Origin: Hydractinia symbiolongicarpus
Taxonomy: Eukaryota; Cnidaria; Hydrozoa; Anthoathecata; Hydractiniidae
Length of the DNA stretch: 64,000 nucleotides
Reading direction: 5' to 3'
Assembly: GCF_029227915.1 (NCBI RefSeq)
Contig: NC_079877.1
Span: forward strand, 5,582,001 to 5,646,000
Numbering within the stretch: the stretch's first letter is position 1; the number at the start of each line of letters is the position of its first letter. A program made the translations under genes and the position numbers. Under the pieces are notes generated by a model. The model had not been told where the DNA came from. It was given only the letters and a program-made list of their open reading frames with translations, and did no database searches. Positions 48,201 to 59,600 of the stretch are shown one piece after another.

Positions 48201-51200
48201 AAATTATTTTTTCACCACTAAAACGCATGAGACTTGTAGTTGTCAGAAATGTTTTCATTTTTGATGAGACGCTTAATGAAAGTTGTTTAATCGCCGGCAA
48301 ACGAAAACCCGCGATTTCCTGTAAATCCCGGGGTTGGCCCGTATAGTCGAATGTATACAAAGAAAGTACCCTGTGAGTAAACTCATTTCCAAAACGATTT
48401 TTTAAATTATCTTTTCACCACTAAAACGCTTGAGACTTGTAGTTTTCAAAAATGTTTTCATTTTTGATGAGACGCTAAATAAAAGAAGTTTAATCGCCAG
48501 CAAACGAAAACCCGCGATTTCCCGTAAATCCCAGTCTCGGCCCGTATAGTCAAAAGTATACAAGGAAAGTACCCAGTGAGTAAATCATTTCCCTAACGAA
48601 TTTTTAAATTATTTTTTCACCACTAAAACGCATGAGACTTGTAGTTTTCAAAAATGTTTCCATTTTTGATGAGACGCTGAATAAAAGAAGTTTAATCGCC
48701 GACAAACGAAAACCTGCGATTTTCCGTAAATCCCGGACGCGGCCCGTATAGTCAAAAGTATACAAAGAGAGTACCCAGGGTGTAAACTCACTTCCCGAAC
48801 GATTTTTTAAATTATTTTTTCGCCACTAAAACGCATGAGACTTGTAGTTTTTAAAAATGTTTTCATTTTTGATGAGACGCTGAATAAAAGAAGTTTAATC
48901 GCCGGCAAACGAAAACCTGCGATTTTACGTAAATCCCAGACTCGGCCCGTATAGTCAAAAGTATACAAAGAGAGTACCCAGGGTGTAAACTCACTTCCCG
49001 AACGATTTTTTAAATTATTTTTTCGCCACTAAAACGCATGAGACTTGTAGTTTTTAAAAATGTTTTCATTTTTGATGAGACGCTGAATAAAAGAAGTTTA
49101 ATCGCCGGCAAACGAAAACCTGCGATTTTCCGTAAATCCCGGACTCGGCCCGTATAGTCAAAAGTATACAAAGAGAGTACCCTGGGTGTAAACTCACTTC
49201 CCGAACGATTTTTTAAATTATTTTTTCACCACTAAAACGCATGAGACTTGTAGTTTTCAAGAATGTTTTCATTTTTGATGAGACGCTGAATAAAAGAAGT
49301 TTAATCGCCGGCAAATGAAAACCTGCGATTTTCCGTAAATCCCGGACTCGGCCCGTATAGTCAAAAGTATACAAAGAGAGTACCCAGGGTGTAAACTCAC
49401 TTCCCGAACGATTTTTTAAATTATTTTTTCACCACTAAAACGCATGAGACTTGTAGTTTTCAAAAATGTTTTCATTTTTGATGAGACGCTGAATAAAAGA
49501 AGTTTAATCGCCGGCAAACGAAAACCCGCGATTTCCCGTAAATCCCGGACTCGGCCGTATAGTCAAAAGTATACAAGGAAAGTACCCAGTGAGTAAACTC
49601 ATTTCCCCAACGAATTTTTAAATTATTTTTTCACCACTAAAACGCATGAGACTTGTAGTTTTCAGAAATGTTTTCATTTTTGATGAGACGCTTAATGAAA
49701 GTGGTTTAATCGCCGGCAAACGAAAACCCGCGATTTCCCGTAAATCCCGGACTCGGCCCGTATAGTCAAAAGTATACAAGGAAAGTACCCAGTGAGTAAA
49801 CTCATTTCCCGAACGAATTTTTAAATTATTTTTTCACCACTAAAACGCATGAGACTTGTAGTTTTCAGAAATGTTTTCATTTTTGATGAGACGCTTAATG
49901 AAAGTGGTTTAATCGCCGGCAAACGAAAACCCGCGATTTCCCGTAAATCCCGGGCTCGGCCCGTATAGTCAAAAGTGTACAAAGAAAGTACCCGGGGTGT
50001 AAACTCATTTCCCGAACGATTTTTTAAATTATTATTTTACCACTAAAGCCCATGAGACTTGTAGTTTTTAAAAATGTTTTCATTTTTGATGAGACGCTTA
50101 ATAAAAGAGGTTTAATCGCCGGCAAACAAAATCCCGCGATTTCCCGTAAATCCCGGGCTTGGCCCGTATAGTCGAATGTATACAAAGAAAGTACCCAGGA
50201 AGTAAACTCATTTCCCGAACGATTTTTTTCTTTTTTTTTTTTCACCACTAAAACGCATGAGACTTGTAGTTTTCAAAAATGTTTTCATTTTTGATGAGAC
50301 GCTTAATGAAAGAGGTTTAATCGCCGGCAAACGAAAACCCGCGATTTCCCGTAAATCCCGGGCTTGGCCCGTATAGTCGAATGTATACAAAGAAAGTACC
50401 CAGGGAGTAAACTCATTTCCCAAACGATTTTTTAAATTATTATTTCACCACTAAAGCCCATGAGACTTGTAGTTTTTAAAAATGTTTTCATTTTTGATGA
50501 GACGCTGAATAAAAGAAGTTTAATCGCCGGCAAACGAAAACCCGCGATTTCCCGTAAATCCTGGACTCGGCCCGTATAGTCAAAAGTATACAAGAAAAGT
50601 ACCCAGTGAGTAAACTCATTTCCCGAACAAATTTATAAATTATTTTTTCACCACTAAAACGCATGAGACTTGTAGTTTTCAGAAATGTTTTCATTTTTGA
50701 TGAGACCCTTAATGAAAGTGGTTTAATCGCCGGCAAACGAAAAACCCGCGATTTCCTGTAAATCCCGGGCTTGGCCCGTATAGTCGAATGTATACAAAGA
50801 AAGTACCCTGTGAGTAAACTCATTTCCAAAACGATTTTTTAAATTATCTTTTCACCACTAAAACGCTTGAGACTTGTAGTTTTCAAAAATGTTTTCATTT
50901 TTGATGAGACGCTAAATAAAAGAAGTTTAATCGCCGGCAAACAAAAACCCGCCATTTCCCGTAAATCCTGGACTCGACCCGTATAGTCAAAAGTATACAA
51001 AGAAAGTACCCAGCGAGTAAATTCATTTCCCGAACGATTTTTTAAATTATTTTTTCACCACTAAAACGCATGAGACTTGTAGTTTTCAAAAATGTTTTCA
51101 TTTTTGATGAGACGCTGAATAAAAGAAGTTTAATCGCCGGCAAACGAAAACCTGCGATTTCCCGTAAATTCCGGACTCGGCCCGTATAGTCAAAAGTATA

Positions 51201-54200
51201 CAAAAAAAGTACCCGGGGTGTAAACTCATTTCCCGAACGATTTTTTAAATTATTATTTCACCACTAAAGCCCATGAGACTTGTAGTTTTCAAAAATGTTT
51301 TCATTTTTGATGAGACGCTTAATAAAAGAGGTTTAATCGCTGCAAACGAAGTCCCGCGATTTCCCGTAAATCCCGGGCTTGGCCGTATAGTCGAATGTAT
51401 ACAAAGAAAGTACCCAGAAAGTAAACTCATTTCCCGAACGATTTTTTAAATTCTTTTTTCACCACTAAAACGCATGAGACTTGTAGTTTTCAAAAATGTT
51501 TTCATTTTTGATGAGACCCTTAATGAAAGTGGTTTAATCGCCGGCAAACGAAAAACCTGCGATTTTCCGTAAATCCCGGACTCGGCCCGTATAGTCAAAA
51601 GTATACAAAGAGAGTACCCAGGGTGTAAACTCACTTCCCGAACGATTTTTTATATTATTTTTTCGCCACTAAAACGCATGAGACTTGTAGTTTTTAAAAA
51701 TGGTTTCATTTTTGATGAGACGCTTAATAAAAGATGTTTAATTGCTGCAAACGAAGTCCCGCGATTTCCCGTAAATCCCTGGCTTGGCCGTATAGTCGAA
51801 TGTATACAAAGAAAGTACCCAGGAAGTAAACTCATTTCCCGAACGATTTTTTAAATTATTTTTTCACCACTAAAACGCATGAGACTTGTAGTTTTCAGAA
51901 ATGTTTTCATTTTTGGTGAGACGCTTAATGAAAGTTGTTTAATCGCCGGCAAACGAAAACCCGCGATTTCCTGTAAATCCCGGGGTTGGCCCGTATAGTC
52001 GAATGTATACAAAGAAAGTACCCTGTGAGTAAACTCATTTCCAAAACGATTTTTTAAATTATCTTTTCACCACTAAAACGCTTGAGACTTGTAGTTTTCA
52101 AAAATGTTTTCATTTTTGATGAGACGCTAAATAAAAGAAGTTTAATCGCCAGCAAACGAAAACCCGCGATTTCCCGTAAATCCCGGTCTCGGCCCGTATA
52201 GTCAAAAGTATGCAAGGAAAGTACCCAGTGAGTAAATCATTTCCCTAACGAATTTTTAAATTATTTTTTCACCACTAAAACGCATGAGACTTGTAGTTTT
52301 CAAAAAATTTTTCATTTTTGATGAGACGCTGAATAAAAGAAGTTTAATCGCCGGCAAACGAAAACCTGCGATTTTCCGTAAATCCCGGACGCGGCCCGTA
52401 TAGTCAAAAGTATACAAAGAGAGTACCCAGGGTGTAAACTCACTTCCCGAACGATTTTTTAAATTATTTTTTCACCACTAAAACGCATGAGACTTGTAGT
52501 TTTCAAAAATGTTTTCATTTTTGATGAGACGCTGAATAAAAGAAGTTTAATCGCCGGCAAACGAACACCTGCGATTTCCCGTAAATTCCGGACTCGGCCC
52601 GTATAGTCAAAAGTATACAAAGAAAGTACCCGGGGTGTAAACTCATTTCCCGAACGATTTTTTAAATTATTATTTCACCACTAAAGCCCATGAGACTTGT
52701 AGGTTTCAGAAATGTTTTCATTTTTGATGAGACGCTGAATAAAAGAAGTTTAATCGCCGGCAAACGAAAACCTGCGATTTTCCGTAAATCCCGGACTCGG
52801 CGCGTATAGTCAAAAGTATACAAAGAGAGTACCCAGGGTGTAAACTCACTTCCCGAACGATTTTTTAAATTATTTTTTCACCACTAAAACGCATGAGACT
52901 TGTAGTTTTCAAAAATGTTTTCATTTTTGATGAGACGCTGAATAAAAGAAGTTTAATCGCCGGCAAACGAAAACCTGCAATTTTCCGTAAATCCCGGACT
53001 CGGCCCGTATAGTCAAAAGTATACAAAGAGAGTACCCAGGGTGTAAATGCACTTCCCGAACGATTTTTTAAATTATTTTTTCACCACTAAAACGCACGAG
53101 ACTTGTAGTTTTCAAGAATGTTTTTATTTTTGATGAGACGCTGAATAAAAGAAGTTTAATCGCCTGCAAACGAAAACCTGCAATTTCCCGTAAATCCCGG
53201 ACTCGGCCCGTATAGTCAAAAATATACAAAGAGAGTACCCAGGGTGTAAACTCACTTCCCGAACGATTTTTAAAATTATTTTTTCACCACTAAAACGCAT
53301 GAGACTTGTAGTTTTCAAAAATGTTTTCATTTTTGATGAGACGCTGAATAAAAGAAGTTTAATCGCCTGCAAACGAAAACCTGCGATTTCCCGTAAATCC
53401 CGGACTCGGCCCGTATAGTCAAAAGTATACAAAGAAAGTACCCAGGGAGTAAACTCATTTCCCAAACGATTTTTTAAATTATTATTTTACCACTAAAGCC
53501 CATGAGACTTTTAGTTTTTAAAAATGTTTTCATTTTTGATAAGACGCTGAATAAAAGAAGTTTAATCGCCGGCAAACGAAAACCCGCGATTTCCCGTAAA
53601 TCCCGGACTCGGCCCGTATAGTCAAAAGTATACAAGGAAAGTACCCAGTGAGTAAACTCATTTCCCGAACGAATTTTTAAATTATTTTTTCACCACTAAA
53701 ACGCATGAGACTTGTAGTTTTCAAAAATGTTTTCATTTTTGATGAGACGCTTAATGAAAGTGGTTTAATCGCCGGCAAACCAAAACCCGCGATTTCCCGT
53801 AAATCCCGGACTCGGCCCGTATAGTCAAAAGTATACAAGGAAAGTACCCAGTGAGTAAACTCATTTCCCGAACGAATTTTTAAATTATTTTTTCACCACT
53901 AAAACGCATGAGACTTGTAGTTTTCAGAAATGTTTTCATTTTTGATGAGACGCTTATTGAAAGTGGTTTAATCGCCGGCAAACGAAAACCCGCGATTTTC
54001 CGTAAATCCCGGGCTTGGCCCGTATAGTCGAATGTATACAAAGAAAGTACCCTGTGAGTAAACCCATTTCCAAAACGATTTTTTAAATTATCTTTTCACC
54101 ACTAAAACGCTTGGGACTTGTAGTTTTTAAAAAATGTTTTCATTTTTGATGAGACGCTAAATAAAAGAAGTTTAATCGCCTGCAAACGAAAACCCGCCAT

Positions 54201-54260
54201 TTCCCGTAAACCCCGGACTCGGCCCGCATAGTCAAAAGTATACAAAGAAAGTACCCAGGG
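48201..54260 (+). repeat. Right-domain mosaic, A/B/E/F-like monomers
   Basis: About 30 monomers. The stretch near 48.2-48.7 kb (CGGGGTTGGCCCG at 48,329, then GTGAGTAAATCATTT at 48,577, then GGACGCGGCCCG) recurs at about 51.9-52.4 kb, an offset of 3652 bp (18 monomers). A CGCCACTAAAACG start form appears here (48.82, 49.02 and 51.66 kb). About 52.9-54.1 kb is a string like the 22-24 kb G/H/B string. No gene-like sequence is present. Confidence 0.75.
50223..50242 (+). other. Poly-T tract replacing the usual A/T core
   Basis: Where nearly every monomer has six T, then AAATTA, then six T, this one has seven T, one C and twelve T. The A-containing core is lost and the tract is 2 nt longer. No other monomer in the window shows this form. 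The likeliest cause is a local deletion and homopolymer expansion, or a sequencing or assembly error in a low-complexity tract. Confidence 0.8.
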
Positions 54261-54269
54261 TGTAAACTC

Positions 54270-57110
54270 ATTTCCCGAACGATTTTTTAAATTATTATTT
54301 CACCACTAAAGCCCATGAGACTTGTAGTATTTAAAAATATTTTCATTTTTGATGAGACGCTGAATAAAGGAAGTTTAATCGCCGGCAAACGAAAACCCGC
54401 GACTTCCCGTAAATCCCGGACTCGACCCGTATAATCAAAAGTATACAAAGAAAGTACCCAGGGAGTAAACTCATTTCCCGAACGATTTTTTAAATTATTT
54501 TTTCACCACTAAAACGCATGAGACTTGTAGTTTTCAGAAATGTTTTCATTTTTGATGAGACGCTTAATGAAAGTGGTTTAATCGCCGGCAAACGAAAACC
54601 CGCGATTTCCCGTAAATCCCGGACTCGGCCCGTATAGTCAAAAGAATACAAGGAAAGTACCCAGTGAGTAAACTCATTTCCCGAACGAATTTTTAAATTA
54701 TTTTTTCACCACTAAAACGCATGAGACTTGTAGTTTTCAGAAATGTTTTCATTTTTGATGAGACGCTTAATGAAAGTTGTTTAATCGCCGGCAAACGAAA
54801 ACCCGCGATTTCCCGTAAATCCCGGGCTTGGCCCGTATAGTCGAATGTATACAAAGAAAGTAGCCTGTGAGTAAACTCATTTCCAAAACGATTTTTTAAA
54901 TTATCTTTTCACCACTAAAACGCTTGAGACTTGTAGTTTTCAAAAATGTTTTCATTTTTGATGAGACGCTAAATAAAAGAAGCTTAATCGCCGGCAAACG
55001 AAAACCCGCCATTTCCCGTAAATCCCGGTCTCGGCCCGTATAGTCAAAAGTATACAAGGAAAGTACCCAGTGAGTAAATCATTTCCCTAACGAATTTTTA
55101 AATTATTTTTTCACCACTAAAACGCATGAGACTTGTAGTTTTCAAAAATGTTTTCATTTTTGATGAGACGCTGAATAAAAGAAGTTTAATCGCCGGCAAA
55201 CGAAAACCTGCGATTTTCCGTAAATCCCGGACTCGGCCCGTATAGTCAAAAGTATACAAAGAGAGTACCCAGGGTGTAAACTCACTTCCCGAACGATTTT
55301 TTAAATTATTTTTTCACCACTAAAACGCATGAGACTTGTAGTTTTCAAGAATGTTTTCATTTTTGATGAGACGCTGAATAAAAGAAGTTTAATCGCCGGC
55401 AAACGAAAACCTGCGATTTTCCGTAAAACCCGGACTCGGCCCGTATAGTCAAAAGTATACAAAGAGAGTACCCAGGGTGTAAACTCACTTCCCGAACGAT
55501 TTTTTAAATTATTTTTTCGCCACTAAAACGCATGAGACTTGTAGTTTTTAAAAATGTTTTCATTTTTGATGAGACGCTAAATAAAAGAAGTTTAATCGCC
55601 GGCAAACGAAAACCTGCGATTTTCCGTAAATCCCGGACTCGGCCCGTATAGTCAAAAGTATACAAAGAAAGTACCCAGGGTGTAAACTCATTTCCCGAAC
55701 GATTTTTTAAATTATTATTTCACCACTAAAGCCCATGAGACTTGTAGTATTTAAAAATATTTTCATTTTTGATGAGACGCTGAATAAAGGAAGTTTAATC
55801 GCCGGCAAACGAAAACCCGCGACTTCCCGTAAATCCCGGACTCGACCCGTATAATCAAAAGTATACAAAGAAAGTACCCAGGGAGTAAACTCATTTCCCG
55901 AACGATTTTTTAAATTATTTTTTCACCACTAAAACGCATGAGACTTGTAGTTTTCAGAAATGTTTTCATTTTTGATGAGACGCTTAATGAAAGTGGTTTA
56001 ATCGCCGGCAAACGAAAACCCGCGATTTCCCGTAAATCCCGGACTCGGCCCGTATAGTCAAAAGAATACAAGGAAAGTACCCAGTGAGTAAACTCATTTC
56101 CCGAACGAATTTTTAAATTATTTTTTCACCACTAAAACGCATGAGACTTGTAGTTTTCAGAAATGTTTTCATTTTTGATGAGACGCTTAATGAAAGTTGT
56201 TTAATCGCCGGCAAACGAAAACCCGCGATTTCCCGTAAATCCCGGGCTTGGCCCGTATAGTCGAATGTATACAAAGAAAGTAGCCTGTGAGTAAACTCAT
56301 TTCCAAAACGATTTTTTAAATTATCTTTTCACCACTAAAACGCTTGAGACTTGTAGTTTTCAAAAATGTTTTCATTTTTGATGAGACGCTAAATAAAAGA
56401 AGCTTAATCGCCGGCAAACGAAAACCCGCCATTTCCCGTAAATCCCGGTCTCGGCCCGTATAGTCAAAAGTATACAAGGAAAGTACCCAGTGAGTAAATC
56501 ATTTCCCTAACGAATTTTTAAATTATTTTTTCACCACTAAAACGCATGAGACTTGTAGTTTTCAAAAATGTTTTCATTTTTGATGAGACGCTGAATAAAA
56601 GAAGTTTAATCGCCGGCAAACGAAAACCTGCGATTTTCCGTAAATCCCGGACTCGGCCCGTATAGTCAAAAGTATACAAAGAGAGTACCCAGGGTGTAAA
56701 CTCACTTCCCGAACGATTTTTTAAATTATTTTTTCACCACTAAAACGCATGAGACTTGTAGTTTTCAAGAATGTTTTCATTTTTGATGAGACGCTGAATA
56801 AAAGAAGTTTAATCGCCGGCAAACGAAAACCTGCGATTTTCCGTAAAACCCGGACTCGGCCCGTATAGTCAAAAGTATACAAAGAGAGTACCCAGGGTGT
56901 AAACTCACTTCCCGAACGATTTTTTAAATTATTTTTTCGCCACTAAAACGCATGAGACTTGTAGTTTTTAAAAATGTTTTCATTTTTGATGAGACGCTGA
57001 ATAAAAGAAGTTTAATCGCCGGCAAACGAAAACCTGCGATTTTCCGTAAATCCCGGACTCGGCCCGTATAGTCAAAAGTATACAAAGAGAGTACCCAGGG
57101 TGTAAACTCA
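54270..57110 (+). repeat. 7-mer (1420-bp) tandem duplication
   Basis: About 54,270-55,690 is followed by its copy at about 55,690-57,110. Marks 1420 bp apart are GTATAATCAAAAG (ATAATC at 54,431 and 55,851), AGTAGCCTGTGAG (54,861 and 56,281), AAAGAATACAAGG (near 54,641 and 56,061), GAGTAAATCATTT (55,072 and 56,492) and GTAAAACCCGG (near 55,424 and 56,844). The copies look identical by eye over most of their length. Confidence 0.88.
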
Positions 57111-59600
57111 CTTCCCGAACGATTTTTTAAATTATTTTTTCACCACTAAAACGCATGAGACTTGTAGTTTTCAAGAATGTTTTCATTTTTGATGAGACGC
57201 TGAATAAGAGAAGTTTAATCGCCGGCAAACGAAAACCTGCGATTTTCCGTAAATCCCGGACTCGGTCCGTATAGTCAAAAGTATACAAAGAGAGTACCCA
57301 GTGTGTAAACTCACTTCCCGAACGATTTTTTAAATTATTTTTTCGCCACTAAAACGCATGAGACTTGTAGTTTTTAAAAATGTTTTCATTTTTGATGAGA
57401 CGCTTAATGAAAGTGGTTTAAGCGCCGGCAAAGCAAAACCCGCGATTTCCCGTAAATCCCGGACTCGGCCCGTATAGTCAAAAGTATACAAGGAAAGTAC
57501 CCAGTGAGTAAACTCATTTCCCGAACGAATTTTTAAATTATTTTTTCACCACTAAAACGCATGAGACTTGTAGTTTTCAGAAATGTTTTCATTTTTGATG
57601 AGACGCTTGTTGAAAGTGGTTTAATCGCCGGCAAACGAAAACCCGCGATTTTCCGTAAATCCCGGGCTTGGCCCGTATAGTCGAATGTATACAAAGAAAG
57701 TACCCTGTGAGTAAACTCATTTCCAAAACGATTTTTTAAATTATCTTTTCACCACTAAAACGCTTGAGACTTGTAGTTTTCAAAAATGTTTTCATTTTTG
57801 ATGAGACGCTAAATAAAAGAAGTTTAATCGCCTGCAAACGAAAACCCGCCATTTCCCGTAAACCCCGGACTCGGCCCGCATAGTCAAAAGTATACAAAGA
57901 AAGTACCCAGGGTGTAAACTCATTTCCCGAACGATTTTTTAAATTATTATTTCACCACTAAAGCCCATGAGACTTGTAGTATTTAAAAATATTTTCATTT
58001 TTGATGAGACGCTGAATAAAGGAAGTTTAATCGCCGGCAAACGAAAACCCGCGAATTCCCGTAAATCCCGGACTCGACCCGTATAATCAAAAGTATACAA
58101 AGAAAGTACCCAGGGAGTAAACTCATTTCCCGAACGATTTTTTAAATTATTTTTTCACCACTAAAACCCATGAGACTTGTAGTTTTCAGAAATGTTTTCA
58201 TTTTTGATGAGACGCTTAATGAAAGTGGTTTAATCGCCGGCAAACGAAAACCCGCGATTTCCCGTAAATCCCGGACTCGGCCCGTATAGTCAAAAGAATA
58301 CCAGGAAAGTACCCAGTGAGTAAACTCATTTCCCGAACGAATTTTTAAATTATTTTTTCACCACTAAAACGCATGAGACTTGTAGTTTTCAGAAATGTTT
58401 TCATTTTTGATGAGACGCTTAATGAAAGTTGTTTAATCGCCGGCAAACGAAAACCCGCGATTTCCCGTAAATCCCGGGCTTGGCCCGTATAGTCGAATGT
58501 ATACAAAGAAAGTACCCTGTGAGTAAACTCATTTCCAAAACGATTTTTTAATTTATCTTTTCACCACTAAAACGCTTGAGACTTGTAGTTTTCAAAAATG
58601 TTTTCATTTTTGATGAGACGCTAAATAAAAGAAGCTTAATCGCCGGCAAACGAAAACCCGCCATTTCCCGTAAATCCCGGTCTCGGCCCGTATAGTCAAA
58701 AGTATACAAGGAAAGTACCCAGTGAGTAAATCATTTCCCTAACGAATTTTTAAATTATTTTTTCACCACTAAAACGCATGAGACTTGTAGTTTTCAAAAA
58801 TGTTTTCATTTTTGATGAGACGCTGAATAAAAGAAGTTTAATCGCCGGCAAACGAAAACCTGCGATTTTCCGTAAATCCCGGACTCGGCCCGTATAGTCA
58901 AAAGTATACAAAGAGAGTACCCAGGGTGTAAACTCACTTCCCGAACGATTTTTTAAATTATTTTTTCACCACTAAAACGCATGAGACTTGTAGTTTTCAA
59001 GAATGTTTTCATTTTTGATGAGACGCTGTATAAAAGAAGTTTAATCGCCGGCAAACGAAAACCTGCGATTTTCCGTAAATCCCGGACTCGGCCCGTATAG
59101 TCAAAAGTATACAAAGAGAGTACCCAGGGTGTAAACTCACTTCCCGAACGATTTTTTAAATTATTTTTTCGCCACTAAAACGCATGAGACTTGTAGTTTT
59201 TAAAAATGTTTTCATTTTTGATGAGACGCTGAATAAAAGAAGTTTAATCGCCGGCAAACGAAAACCTGCGATTTTCCGAAAATCCCGGACTCGGCCCGTA
59301 TAGTCAAAAGTATACAAAGAGAGTACCCAGGGTGTAAACTCACTTCCCGAACGATTTTTTAAATTATTTTTTCACCACTAAAACGCATGAGACTTGTAGT
59401 TTTCAAGAATGTTTTCATTTTTGATGAGACGCTGAATAAGAGAAGTTTAATTGCCGGCAAACGAAAACCTGCGATTTTCCGTAAATCCCGGACTCGGTCC
59501 GTATAGTCAAAAGTATACAAAGAGAGTACCCAGGGTGTAAACTCACTTCCCGAACGATTTTTTAAATTATTTTTTCGCCACTAAAACGCATGAGACTTGT
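55700..59600 (+). repeat. 11-mer (2232-bp spacing) repeat overlapping the 7-mer
   Basis: About 55.70-57.36 kb matches about 57.93-59.59 kb with an offset of 2232 bp. Marks are ATAATC at 55,851 and 58,083, GAGTAAATC at 56,492 and 58,724, and CTCGGTCCG at 57,261 and 59,493. The second copy has private changes: GCGAATTCCCG near 58,052, AATACCAGG near 58,288, AATTTATC near 58,551 and GCTGTATAAAAG near 59,026. It is therefore older than, or separately drifted from, the 1420-bp duplication. Confidence 0.82.
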
